Assembly: GCF_000411975.1 (NCBI RefSeq)
Contig: NZ_ASXG01000120.1
Location: forward strand, 62,001-126,000
Reading direction: 5' to 3'
Source of the DNA: Amycolatopsis orientalis DSM 43388
GTDB lineage: Bacteria > Actinomycetota > Actinomycetes > Mycobacteriales > Pseudonocardiaceae
DNA length: 64,000 nucleotides
The stretch's first letter is position 1; each line of letters begins with the position of its first letter. The position numbers and the translations under genes were made by a program. Under the pieces are notes generated by a model. It did no database searches. It was not told where the DNA came from and saw nothing but the letters and a program-made list of their open reading frames with translations. Positions 34,877 through 43,303 of the stretch are shown here, in pieces.

Positions 34877-35982
34877 CGCGGCCGCCGACCATGCGGACGA
34901 TCGGGTTCCTCGTGCTGAGCCTCCCGATCCGGCTCGCCGCGTTCGTGCTGATCCTGGTGACCATGCTCGTCGGGGTCGCGACGACCATGCTGTGGATCGG
35001 CATCCCCGTTCTGGTGGTCGCGACCTCGCTGATGCGTTCGTACTGCGCCTTCGAACGACGCTGGGCGCGCCGGATGCTCGCCGTCGCGATCGCCGAACCG
35101 GTCCGCCGCCGACCGGCCGGACCGGGCCTGCTCCCGGTGTGGCAAGCGCGGTTGCTCGACGCCGCCACCTGGCGCGAATTCGCCTTCGTGCTCGTCGCTT
35201 TTCCGTTGGGCATCGTGGAATTCGTGGCGGGCGTCGTGTCCATCGCGGTACCTCCTTTCGGGATTTTCGTGGCCCCGGGGATCGGGACCATGCACGGCGA
35301 ACTGGCGACGTCGTTCCTCGGCCCGAACCGCACCGCGCAACTCGAGGCGCGCACCCAGCAGCTGCGGAATTCGCGTGCGCGCGGAGTCGACGCGGTGGAG
35401 GCCGAACGGCGCCGGATCGAACGGGACCTGCACGACGGCGCGCAGCAGCGGCTGGTGTCCGTCGCGATGAGCTTGGGCCGCGCCCAGCTCAAACTCGACC
35501 TCGACGACCCGGCCGCCGTCCGCGAACTCATCGGCGCCGCGCACGCCGACGCCAAACTCGCTGTCTCGGAGTTGCGTGACCTCGCGCGCGGGATCTACCC
35601 GCCGGTGCTCCAGGATCGCGGCCTGGACGCGGCGTTGTCTTCTCTTACCGCAAGAATGCCTGTCCCGATCGAGGTCGAGGTTACCGTAGAACCCCGTCCG
35701 CCCGCACCTGTCGAGACCACGACTTATTTCATCGTGAGCGAAACGCTCACCAACGTGACCAAACATTCCGGCGCCGACCGCGCGTCCGTGCGAGTGACCC
35801 GCGACGACGACACCGTGGTCGTCGAGATCACCGACAACGGCCACGGCGGCGCCTCGATGCGCCCCGGCGGCGGCCTGGCCGGCCTGGCCGACCGTGCCGC
35901 CACGATCGACGGCGTGCTCACCGTCGTCAGCCCCGCCGGCGGCCCCACCGTCGTGCGGGCCGATCTGCCCGTCCGCTGGTGA
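34867..35982 (+). CDS. Sensor histidine kinase, NarL-family type (HisKA_3)
   Basis: A 371-residue membrane kinase. Two strongly hydrophobic stretches lie at about residues 13-58 and 115-145, followed by the dimerisation helix ERRRIERDLHDGAQQRL with the phospho-accepting His near 189. A short ATPase domain has SETLTNVTKHS and ITDNGHGG. The N-terminal membrane part resembles the DUF4118/'sensor domain' kinases with no large extracellular loop. It overlaps the glycosyltransferase by 10 bp; a GTG at 34,873 giving a 4-bp overlap is an alternative start. The response regulator follows 22 bp later. The signal is unknown. Confidence 0.92.
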   Translation: MPVTRPPTMRTIGFLVLSLPIRLAAFVLILVTMLVGVATTMLWIGIPVLVVATSLMRSYCAFERRWARRMLAVAIAEPVRRRPAGPGLLPVWQARLLDAATWREFAFVLVAFPLGIVEFVAGVVSIAVPPFGIFVAPGIGTMHGELATSFLGPNRTAQLEARTQQLRNSRARGVDAVEAERRRIERDLHDGAQQRLVSVAMSLGRAQLKLDLDDPAAVRELIGAAHADAKLAVSELRDLARGIYPPVLQDRGLDAALSSLTARMPVPIEVEVTVEPRPPAPVETTTYFIVSETLTNVTKHSGADRASVRVTRDDDTVVVEITDNGHGGASMRPGGGLAGLADRAATIDGVLTVVSPAGGPTVVRADLPVRW

Positions 35983-36004
35983 ATCCTGTTGTGGAGGCGA
36001 GAAA

Positions 36005-36658
36005 ATGCGCGTCGTGATCGCGGAAGACTCAGTACTGTTGCGCGCCGGGGTGCAAAGCCTGCTCGCGGACGTCGGCATCGAAACCGCCGCCGCGGTCGAC
36101 AACGGCGACGACCTGCTGGTGGCGATCCGCGACCACCGCCCCGACCTCGTCATCGCCGACGTCCGGATGCCCCCGACCTTCACCGACGAGGGCCTGCGCG
36201 CGGCTTTGGCCGCCCGCAAGGAAATCCCCGGCCTGCCGGTGCTGGTGGTGTCGCAATACGTCGAAGGAAGCTACGCGGTGGACCTGATCGCGGAAGGCAC
36301 CTCCGGCGTCGGCTACCTGCTGAAGGAACGAGTCGCCGACGTCGCGGACTTCCTGGAAGCGGTCCGCCGCGTCGCCAGCGGCGGATCGGCCATCGACCCG
36401 GACGTGGTCGCGCAGATGCTGTCGCGCAGCCGGGACCCTTTGGAGGCGCTGACCGCACGCGAAACCGAAGTGCTGGCCCAGATGGCACAGGGCCTGTCGA
36501 ACACGGCGATCGCCAAGGCTTTGGTGGTGACCCAGGGAGCGGTCGAAAACCACATCAGCAACATCTTCGCCAAGCTGGGCCTGGAAGCCAGCCGGGACGA
36601 GAACCGCCGCATCCGCGCCGTCCTGACCTATTTGGACAGTACCGCGGTGCATGCTTGA
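36005..36658 (+). CDS. NarL/FixJ-type response regulator
   Basis: A 217-residue regulator. The receiver has the acidic pair AEDS near residues 6-9, the phospho-accepting Asp52 in VIADVRMP and Lys in LLKERVAD. The C-terminal LuxR-type helix-turn-helix is LTARETEVLAQMAQGLSN plus the recognition helix region ending in KLGL. GGAGG lies 7 nt upstream of the ATG. It is paired with the kinase before it. It is the only DNA-binding protein inside the cluster portion visible here, so it is a candidate regulator of the TAGGGG boxes, without direct evidence. Confidence 0.93.
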   Translation: MRVVIAEDSVLLRAGVQSLLADVGIETAAAVDNGDDLLVAIRDHRPDLVIADVRMPPTFTDEGLRAALAARKEIPGLPVLVVSQYVEGSYAVDLIAEGTSGVGYLLKERVADVADFLEAVRRVASGGSAIDPDVVAQMLSRSRDPLEALTARETEVLAQMAQGLSNTAIAKALVVTQGAVENHISNIFAKLGLEASRDENRRIRAVLTYLDSTAVHA

Positions 36659-36940
36659 TTCACCGGATCGATACCGTGCAGATGTTCGACTGGCGGCGGT
36701 AGCTTGGAGACATGGATCTTGGACCTGTCCCCGTGTCGTCCGTTGCGGACGAGGTAGTTGTTCTCCTGTGGCGCAAGGCTTTCGCCGCCCGCCGCCGATC
36801 GCTCTTGCCGTCGAGATCGCCCCTTCGCCCGGGCCGGTTGCTGCGAAGACCGACGTTCCGCGCAGCCGCCGTCTTGCGGAAAGCCCGCATCTCACTACGC
36901 CGATCCGGGCCCCGCTCCCTCACGCCCTCCGCGAGCCGAG

Positions 36941-38053
36941 TTACCGCGCCCGCCAGCTCGTCGCGGGAACAAACCTTGCCGACGGTCGCCGAGGTGCTGG
37001 CACAGCAGCTTCCTCGCACCCATTACCCGCTGCCTGACCAGCCGCGGCCAGCGCGACGAGGAGGGCAGCCAGTTCTAGGTCGTCCGGATTCCCCCGCACA
37101 ACACGTACTGCGGGGATTGCCACCCCATCGCGCGGTGCGGCAGCTGGCTCAGCAGGTCCGGAGTCGGCCGAATCCCCCTGCCCTGCAGAGGCTTCCGCGC
37201 CAGTCACGCTCGCAGACCCATTCACCGCAGCACGCCGCGCCTCACCCGCCCTGGCAACCCACCAGCCATCCGAACCTCCCCGGGCTGCAGGAACTTCCAA
37301 ACCTGTCGCAGACCCGGCCGCCGGAGCACGCCGCGCATCACCCGACCCGGCAACCCCACAGCCAACCGAACCTCCCCGAGCTGCGGGGACTTCCACTCCA
37401 GCCGCACCCGGAGTCCCTGCTACCGAACCACGCCGCGCATGATCCTGCCCGTCAGCGCCAAAGGCAGAATCCCTCTGTCCCGCGAGGAGTTCTACCCCAG
37501 CCACAGCAGCTGACTTTTCCTCCGCAGCACGTCGCGCTTGATCCGGCCCGGCCGAATTCCCTTGCGCCGCAACAGCTGCCGCATCAGTCACGTCCACACA
37601 CCCCGCGACCGCAGCACGCCGCACATCGCGCGCCAGAGCAGATTCCAGGCCAGCGAATTCCCCCGACGCCGAAGGAAGCTGTGTCCTGGCCCCACCTGCG
37701 TCCCCTGCCGTCATCCCGCGCGGTTCACCATGCGTCTCGTCCGGGGCCAGGCCAGCAAGTTGCCGCTGCTCCGCAGGAAGTTCCGCCGCTTCCGATCCGC
37801 CAACATCCTCGGGCGATGCGACCGCGCGAAGCTCTCCACTCGGACCGGGTCCAGCCGAATCCTCCGGCGTCTCGACCGCACCAGAACCGCCGGGCGGCCC
37901 AGCCGATCCGTCCTGCCCCGCAAGCATCCCCGGCTCAGCCGAGCCACCGGAACCCGCCTCGTCAACCGAGGCGCGAACCCCCAACCTCGGATCCGCCACT
38001 CCAGCCGACCCCATCGCATCCCCCGTTCCTCGACGCGCGACCCGGACCGCCAT
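36941..38053 (-). CDS. accE: Acyl-CoA carboxylase epsilon subunit with a very long repetitive N-terminus
   Basis: A 370-residue protein whose last roughly 55 residues hold the epsilon-subunit signature VVRGNPDDLELAALLVALAA and end in a tryptophan-containing tail. Epsilon subunits normally have about 65-180 residues and help the beta subunit join the biotinylated alpha subunit. Here about 300 residues rich in Ala, Gly, Ser and Glu precede the core. They contain degenerate repeats around 32 residues long built on VEVPAARGGS and ARRA (two DNA copies are offset by exactly 96 bp near 37,270 and 37,366). The start ATG overlaps the accB stop by one base (TGATG), so translation is coupled. The extension may be disordered; a truncated real start is possible, but no good internal ribosome site was seen. 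Confidence 0.75.
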   Translation of the reverse strand: MAVRVARRGTGDAMGSAGVADPRLGVRASVDEAGSGGSAEPGMLAGQDGSAGPPGGSGAVETPEDSAGPGPSGELRAVASPEDVGGSEAAELPAEQRQLAGLAPDETHGEPRGMTAGDAGGARTQLPSASGEFAGLESALARDVRRAAVAGCVDVTDAAAVAAQGNSAGPDQARRAAEEKSAAVAGVELLAGQRDSAFGADGQDHARRGSVAGTPGAAGVEVPAARGGSVGCGVAGSGDARRAPAAGSATGLEVPAARGGSDGWWVARAGEARRAAVNGSASVTGAEASAGQGDSADSGPAEPAAAPRDGVAIPAVRVVRGNPDDLELAALLVALAAAGQAAGNGCEEAAVPAPRRPSARFVPATSWRAR

Positions 38054-39621
38054 CACATCGGCGGGTTCCCGTGCTTGCGCGCCGGAACGTCGGCGTGCTT
38101 GGCCCGCAACATCGCGAGCGACCGGATCAGCATCTCGCGCGTCCGGCCGGGCTCGATGACGTCGTCGACCAGTCCGCGTTCGGCCGCGTAGTACGGGTGC
38201 ATCAGCTCGGTCTTGTATTCCTTGATCTTCTGCCGTCGCACCGCGTCCGGGTCGTCGGCCGCGTTGATTTCGCGGCGGAAGATCACGTTCGCCGCGCCTT
38301 CCGCGCCCATCACCGCGATCTCGTTCGTCGGCCACGCCAGCGAAACGTCCGCGCCGATCGACCGCGAGTCCATCACGATGTACGCGCCGCCGTAGGCCTT
38401 CCGCAGGATCACCTGCACCCGCGGCACCGTCGCGTTGCAGTAGGAGTACAACAGCTTCGCGCCGTGCCGGATGATGCCGCCGTGTTCCTGGTCCACGCCG
38501 GGCAGGAAACCCGGCACGTCGACCAGCGTCACCAGGGGAATGTTGAACGCGTCGCAGGTCTGCACGAACCGTGCGGCTTTCTCGCTCGCCTCGATGTCGA
38601 GGACCCCGGCGAGCGTCGCCGGCTGGTTCGCCACGATCCCGACCACGTGTCCCTCGAGCCGGGCGAGAGCGCACACGACATTCGTCGCCCAACCGGCGTG
38701 CACCTGGAGGAACTCGCCGTCGTCGACGATTTCCTCGATCACCGCACACATGTCGTACGCGCGGGCCGCGTCGGTCGGCACCACCTCGAGCAGCTTGTCC
38801 GTGCGACGGTCCGCCGGATCAGCGGTCGGCTCGACCGGCGGCGCCTCGTTGTTGTTCGACGGCAGCAACGAAATCAGGTACCGCACGTCCTCCAGGCAGC
38901 TGGGTTCGTCGTCGTAAACGAACGCGGCGACCCCCGACGTCGAGGCATGCACATCCGCGCCGCCAAGACCGTTCCGGGTGATCTCCTCGCCGGTCACCGC
39001 GTGCACCACGTCCGGCCCGGTGATGAACATCTGCGAGGTTTCGCGCACCATGAACACGAAATCCGTCAACGCGGGCGAGTACGCCGCCCCGCCCGCGCAC
39101 GGGCCGAGCATCACCGAGATCTGCGGGATCACTCCCGAAGACCGGGTGTTGCGCTGGAAAATCCCGCCGTACCCGGCGAGGGCCGTCACGCCCTCCTGAA
39201 TCCGCGCACCGGCGCCGTCGTTGAGCGACACCAGCGGAGCGCCGGCCGCCGCGGCGAGATCCATCGCCTTGTGGATCTTCTGCGCGTGCGCTTCGCCGAG
39301 CGCGCCGCCGAAAATGCGGAAGTCGTGGGCGTACACGAAAACCGTGCGCCCGTACACCGTGCCCCAACCGCACACCACGCCGTCCGAATACGGCTTCCGG
39401 TGTTCGAGGCCGAAGGCCGTCGCGCGGTGTCGGCGCAAAGACTCGATCTCAGTGAACGAACCGGGGTCGAGAAGCAACTCGATGCGCTCGTGCGCGGTCA
39501 GCTTGCCGCGGTCGTGCTGCCGGTCGGTCGCGGCGTCGTCGGGACCGCGTCGCGTGGCTTCCTTGATCTCGCGCAGTTCCTCGAGCCTGCTGTCGAATCC
39601 CGCCGCCAATGCCTCAGACAT
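38053..39621 (-). CDS. accB: Acyl-CoA carboxylase beta subunit (AccB-type carboxyltransferase)
   Basis: A 522-residue biotin-dependent carboxyltransferase. Seen: GGALGEAHAQKIHKAMDLA, NDGAGARIQEGV, LGPCAGGAAYSPALTDF and VDVPGFLPGVDQEH, the two crotonase-like half sites. At the residue that decides substrate range in Streptomyces carboxylases (Asp422 in PccB, Ile in AccB) it reads GGAYIVMDS, with Ile near residue 415. By that rule it accepts acetyl-CoA as well as propionyl-CoA and can make malonyl-CoA, the extender predicted for all four AT domains. No biotinylated alpha subunit gene is in the window. It overlaps the thioesterase upstream by 8 bp and the epsilon gene by one base. Confidence 0.94.
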   Translation of the reverse strand: MSEALAAGFDSRLEELREIKEATRRGPDDAATDRQHDRGKLTAHERIELLLDPGSFTEIESLRRHRATAFGLEHRKPYSDGVVCGWGTVYGRTVFVYAHDFRIFGGALGEAHAQKIHKAMDLAAAAGAPLVSLNDGAGARIQEGVTALAGYGGIFQRNTRSSGVIPQISVMLGPCAGGAAYSPALTDFVFMVRETSQMFITGPDVVHAVTGEEITRNGLGGADVHASTSGVAAFVYDDEPSCLEDVRYLISLLPSNNNEAPPVEPTADPADRRTDKLLEVVPTDAARAYDMCAVIEEIVDDGEFLQVHAGWATNVVCALARLEGHVVGIVANQPATLAGVLDIEASEKAARFVQTCDAFNIPLVTLVDVPGFLPGVDQEHGGIIRHGAKLLYSYCNATVPRVQVILRKAYGGAYIVMDSRSIGADVSLAWPTNEIAVMGAEGAANVIFRREINAADDPDAVRRQKIKEYKTELMHPYYAAERGLVDDVIEPGRTREMLIRSLAMLRAKHADVPARKHGNPPM

Positions 39622-40384
39622 GCGCCCGCCCCTTGTCGACCAGCCGATCGGTCAGATACCGGAGAATCACGTTCTGGTGGCGGGTCAGGAAGAAGTGCCC
39701 GCCATCGAGCGGGACCAGCTCGAAGCCCGCCGAGGTGTGGTCGCCCCACGACCGGACCTCGTCGACCGAAGCGACCGGGTCGGCGGTTCCGGTGAACGCG
39801 ACCACCGGGGCGGCCAGCGGCGCGCCCGGCTGGTACCGGTAGGTCTCCACGGCCCGGTAGTCGTTGCGCACCACGGGAAGGATCATCCGCACGACGTCGT
39901 CGTCGCCGAGCAGGTCCATTTCGGTGCCGCTCAACCGGCGCAGCTCGTCGATCACGCCGTCGTCGGTGCGGGTGTGCACGTTCTCGTTCCGATGCCGCGA
40001 CGGTGCCCGGCGGCCGGACACGAACAGCGTGTCCACCGCGGTGCCCGCGGCCTCCAGCCGTCGGGTCACCTCGAAGGCGATCATCGCGCCCATGCTGTGC
40101 CCGAACAGCGCGAGCGGCAGGTCGTCGCGGCCGCGCAGCAGGTCGGCGATCCGGTCGGCCAGCGCGTCGATCGTGGTCAGGAACGGCTCGTGCCGCCGGT
40201 CCTGGCGGCCCGGGTACTGCACCGCCAGCACCTCGATGTCCGGCGTCAGCGCCCGCGAAACCGGGAAGTAGAACGGAGCCGAACCTCCGGCGTGCGGCAA
40301 GCACACCAGCCTTGCCTTCGCCTCGGGCGACGTGTGGAAGCGGCGAAACCAGCTGTCCTCGTCGGAATGCGCGCTACCCGTCAT
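39614..40384 (-). CDS. Second type II thioesterase
   Basis: A 256-residue alpha/beta hydrolase closely parallel in layout to the thioesterase at 64-855. It has RLVCLPHAGGSAPFYFP, the nucleophile GHSMGA near residue 95, an Asp in FTGTADPVASVD and the histidine in DGGHFFLT. It leads a three-gene operon with accB and accE. Type II thioesterases clear mis-acylated carrier domains and, in starter-type systems, may hydrolyse wrongly primed ACPs. A doubled TAGGGG box 99 nt upstream suggests control with the starter-unit genes. Confidence 0.9.
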   Translation of the reverse strand: MTGSAHSDEDSWFRRFHTSPEAKARLVCLPHAGGSAPFYFPVSRALTPDIEVLAVQYPGRQDRRHEPFLTTIDALADRIADLLRGRDDLPLALFGHSMGAMIAFEVTRRLEAAGTAVDTLFVSGRRAPSRHRNENVHTRTDDGVIDELRRLSGTEMDLLGDDDVVRMILPVVRNDYRAVETYRYQPGAPLAAPVVAFTGTADPVASVDEVRSWGDHTSAGFELVPLDGGHFFLTRHQNVILRYLTDRLVDKGRAHV

Positions 40385-40482
40385 GTCGTCCCACCGCCTT
40401 TCCGACGTGTGCGCCGGGACGACCCGGCCACGGGATCCTTCTTCGCCGACCCACGCTAGCCGCGCCTCAGCGCGCGCAACGA

Positions 40483-40498
40483 CCCCTAACTCCCCCTA
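40483..40498 (-). promoter_or_regulatory. Double TAGGGG box before the TE-accB-accE operon
   Basis: On the minus strand it reads TAGGGGGAGTTAGGGG, ending 99 nt upstream of the thioesterase start. A third CTAGGGGTCG follows at 40,524-40,529, about three helical turns away. The match to the pair at 29,432-29,447 extends to the GT before the second hexamer. It links this operon to the cluster's control. Confidence 0.55.
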
Positions 40499-40627
40499 GA
40501 TCCACAATGGACAGTCACGCCGACCCCTAGCCGGAGGAAGCCCTTCGCCAGCAGCCGACATTGCTTCATCCCAAGCACCGCAGTGTTCAGCGCACCGCAG
40601 CCCCACGAAAGCCCACCCGACCGACGA

Positions 40628-41314
40628 CTACGCCGAAGGAGCCCGATAAACGCCGAACTGCATCTTCCGGGTGTGCCGGAACCCCAGCTTCTCGTACAAC
40701 CGGATCGCGCCGGTGTTCGTCTCGGCCGCGTGCAGGAACGGCCGCTCGCCGCGTTCCCGGATCCCGGCGGCCACCGCCAGCACGAGCCGGGCCGCGAGGC
40801 CCTGCCCTTGGAACGCCGGGTCCGTGCACACCGCGCTGATCTCCGTCCAGCCCGGCGGGTGCATCCGCTCGCCCGCCATCGCCACCAGCGCGCCGTCGCG
40901 GCGGATGCCCAGGTAGGTGCCCAGGGCGATCGTCCGGGGCAGGAACGGGCCCGGCTTCGTCCGGGAGACCAGGTCGAGCATTTCCGGCACGTCCGCCTCG
41001 GTCAGCCGGACCGCTTCCGGGTCGGCGGCGGCCGGGGCGGCCGAACCGTCCATCTGGACCCCGGGCAACTCGGCTTCCACCGTCCAGCCCGCGGGCGGCG
41101 GCGTCCCGACCCGGCCGACCACGAGCGTCGACGCCCCCGGCCCGATGAGGTCGGCGATGTCGTGCCACACGTGCTCGTCCGGTTCGTCCGGCACGGCGAG
41201 GAACGGCGAGACGTCCACCGGATACCGCAGCACCTGCCCCTTCTGCTCCGCGAACGACGCGTGCGGGCCGCTCAACGCGGCCCACAGGGGATTCTCGAGC
41301 GGGGAGGTGCTCAT
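40628..41314 (-). CDS. GNAT family N-acetyltransferase
   Basis: A 228-residue acetyltransferase with a poorly conserved N-terminal half and a C-terminal GNAT domain. It shows ISAVCTDPAFQGQGLAARL (acetyl-CoA binding) and FLHAAETNTGAIRLYEKLGF. A GTPPPAGW-type linker separates the halves. The ATG at 41,314 (MSTSPLENPLW) was chosen because upstream codons look non-coding. It is divergent from the VOC gene across 150 bp. The substrate is unknown. It marks the first gene beyond the probable cluster border. Confidence 0.85.
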   Translation of the reverse strand: MSTSPLENPLWAALSGPHASFAEQKGQVLRYPVDVSPFLAVPDEPDEHVWHDIADLIGPGASTLVVGRVGTPPPAGWTVEAELPGVQMDGSAAPAAADPEAVRLTEADVPEMLDLVSRTKPGPFLPRTIALGTYLGIRRDGALVAMAGERMHPPGWTEISAVCTDPAFQGQGLAARLVLAVAAGIRERGERPFLHAAETNTGAIRLYEKLGFRHTRKMQFGVYRAPSA

Positions 41315-41465
41315 TCGTGCCTGCCATTCCGGTCCGGGGTGCCCTGTCCAGAATGCGTGGCCCGGACCAAGCCCGGCCACCGCCTCCCACATGGTGAGCC
41401 GTTGAGGACCGTTACTGTCCGCGATCCGCCCTAGCGTCACCGCCATCACCGACGAAGGGACCCCG

Positions 41466-42188
41466 ATGAGCACCGTCGACCGCAACCAGCCGCTCGGCAC
41501 CCCGACCTGGATCGACCTCACCGTGCCCGACCTGGACCGCGCGCAACGCTTCTACCGCGCTGTCCTCGGCTGGACCTTCGATGGCGACCACTGCCTGCTT
41601 CGCGACCTCCCCGTCGCTGGGCTCCGCCAAGGCAGCAGTTCGCGACCGGCTTGGACCGTCTACCTCGCGACCGACGACTGCGACGGCACCGCCAAAGCCG
41701 TCACCGCAGCCGGCGGCAAGCTCCTCGACCCACCACACGACGCAGGAGCGCACGCCCGCGTCGCCGTCGCGGAAGACCCGACCGGAGCACGATTCGGACT
41801 CTGGCAAGGTCGCCAGCTCCCCGGTGCCCGGCTCGTCAACGAACCCGGCACCCTGCTGCGCAACGACCTGGTCACGCCGGCTCCGAACCCGGCGCGTGAC
41901 TTCTACTGCGCGGTCTTCGCCTTCACCCTCGACGGCAACGACGACCTGACCGGCATCGACTTCACCTTCCTCCGCCGCCCGGACGGCCACGAAATCGGCG
42001 GCATCATCGGCGACTCCACCGCCGCGGCATCGGCCTGGGGCACGCTGATCCTCGTCACCGACGCCGACGCGGCAGGGGCGCGGGCCGCCGAGCACGGCGG
42101 CAAGATCGTCGAAGCGCAGGACAGCCCCTACGGACGCATGGTGACCATCCGCGATCCGTTTAGCGCGGAGTTCGTCCTTGGGTCCTGA
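41466..42188 (+). CDS. VOC family (glyoxalase-like) protein with two domains
   Basis: A 240-residue protein with two vicinal-oxygen-chelate modules. The first (residues about 10-115) has the WIDLTVPDLDRAQRFYRAVLGW opening in divided form (PTWIDLTVPD, RFYRAVLGW) and EDPTGARFGLWQ; the second begins near residue 130 and ends RDPFSAEFVLG. Such proteins act as metal-dependent lyases, dioxygenases or antibiotic-binding resistance proteins. No family-specific residues allow a choice. Possibly a simple housekeeping or resistance protein. Confidence 0.85.
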   Translation: MSTVDRNQPLGTPTWIDLTVPDLDRAQRFYRAVLGWTFDGDHCLLRDLPVAGLRQGSSSRPAWTVYLATDDCDGTAKAVTAAGGKLLDPPHDAGAHARVAVAEDPTGARFGLWQGRQLPGARLVNEPGTLLRNDLVTPAPNPARDFYCAVFAFTLDGNDDLTGIDFTFLRRPDGHEIGGIIGDSTAAASAWGTLILVTDADAAGARAAEHGGKIVEAQDSPYGRMVTIRDPFSAEFVLGS

Positions 42189-42220
42189 ACCGGCCTTAAT
42201 CCAGTGCTAGAACAGGACAG

Positions 42221-42709
42221 GTGGACCTCGAAACCCTCCCCGGCGCGACCCTGCGTCCCGCGACCCCCGACGACGCCGCCGAGCTGATGGTGCTCCAGCG
42301 GTGCTGCTGGGTTCAGGAAGCCCTGCTCAACAACACCCTGGAGCATCCCGCGCTGAGGGAGGACCTCGCCGAGGTCCGCGAGTCGATCAAGACCTGGCAC
42401 AGCTGGGTCGTCCGAGACGGACACCGGCTCGTCGGCGCGGTCCGCGCCCGCACGGTCAAGGACGGCGGCTGGGAGATCAGCCGCCTGATGGTCGCGCCGG
42501 ACCTGGCCGGGCGCGGCCTCGGGCGTTTCCTCCTCGAGCACGCCGAACGCCACGCGCCGCCGGAGACGAAGCAGTACGTCCTGTTCACCGGTGCCTCCAG
42601 CGAACGCAACATCAGCCTCTACGAACGGGCCGGGTACCGCCGCGCGCCGATGCCGTTCGAGCCGACCGGCGTGTTCCGGCTCGCGGTCTACCTGGTCAAA
42701 GCGGCCTGA
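42221..42709 (+). CDS. GNAT family N-acetyltransferase
   Basis: A 162-residue acetyltransferase. Seen: VRARTVKDGGWEISRLMVAPDL leading into GRGLGRFLLEHAE in divided blocks, then GASSERNISLYERAGY. The GTG at 42,221 starts the frame, with AGGACAG just upstream. Its stop lies one base from the stop of the convergent Lrp-type gene, so the two ends share an extremely short boundary. The substrate is unknown. Confidence 0.87.
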   Translation: MDLETLPGATLRPATPDDAAELMVLQRCCWVQEALLNNTLEHPALREDLAEVRESIKTWHSWVVRDGHRLVGAVRARTVKDGGWEISRLMVAPDLAGRGLGRFLLEHAERHAPPETKQYVLFTGASSERNISLYERAGYRRAPMPFEPTGVFRLAVYLVKAA

Positions 42710-42710
42710 C

Positions 42711-43163
42711 TCACAGCTCGTCGAAGACCAGCACGGTGTGCGTCGAAAGGACGTCCGGCATCGACTGCAACCGTTCGAACACCAAGTCCCGCAGGCTGTC
42801 CGCGTCGCGGGTCCGCACGAACAGGATCAGGTCGTTGTCCCCGGACACCAGACCGCCGTGCTCGATCTCCGGGATGTGCTTGAGTTCCGCGCTCACCGTG
42901 CGCCACGAGTTCTGCGTGACCTTCAGGTACACGTACGCCGCCAGGCCCTGTCCCATCCGGCGCGGATCGGTGACCGCCGCGTACCCGGTGATCACTCCCT
43001 CGCGGTGCAGCCGCTCGACGCGCGTGTAGCACCCGGCCCGCGAAATGTGCGCGCGTTCAGCCAGGGCGCGCATCGACGCGCGGCCGTCTTTCTTCAGCTC
43101 CGCGATCAGTTTCAGGTCGACCTCGTCCAGCGCCGCGGCCATTTGTCCACCCGGCTGCGACAT
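42711..43163 (-). CDS. Lrp/AsnC-family regulator, probably of the bkd operon
   Basis: A 150-residue regulator. The N-terminal winged helix-turn-helix (LDEVDLKLIAELKKDGRASM, then AHISRAGCYTRVERL) is followed by an effector/oligomerisation domain (LVSGDNDLILFVRTRD). The ATG at 43,163 has GAGG 8 nt upstream. It diverges from the branched-chain dehydrogenase operon with 140 bp between, the usual layout of BkdR, so it probably senses branched-chain amino acids and controls those genes. Confidence 0.9.
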   Translation of the reverse strand: MSQPGGQMAAALDEVDLKLIAELKKDGRASMRALAERAHISRAGCYTRVERLHREGVITGYAAVTDPRRMGQGLAAYVYLKVTQNSWRTVSAELKHIPEIEHGGLVSGDNDLILFVRTRDADSLRDLVFERLQSMPDVLSTHTVLVFDEL

Positions 43164-43303
43164 CCGCACCACCTCACCAGCCAATCGTCCAGCCAAACCC
43201 CATTGATCAGGCCATCATTCCACAGTTCTGAATCAAGTCTGGATCTCTGATCGCTCGCGAACGAGTATCAGGGCCTACTCGTCTTCGTCGATGGGAGCTG
43301 TCG

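Noticed and set aside
36712..39795. A 1027-residue plus-strand open frame
   Set aside because: Antisense to accB and accE, whose protein motifs are unmistakable; Pro/Arg/His-rich composition typical of a shadow frame.
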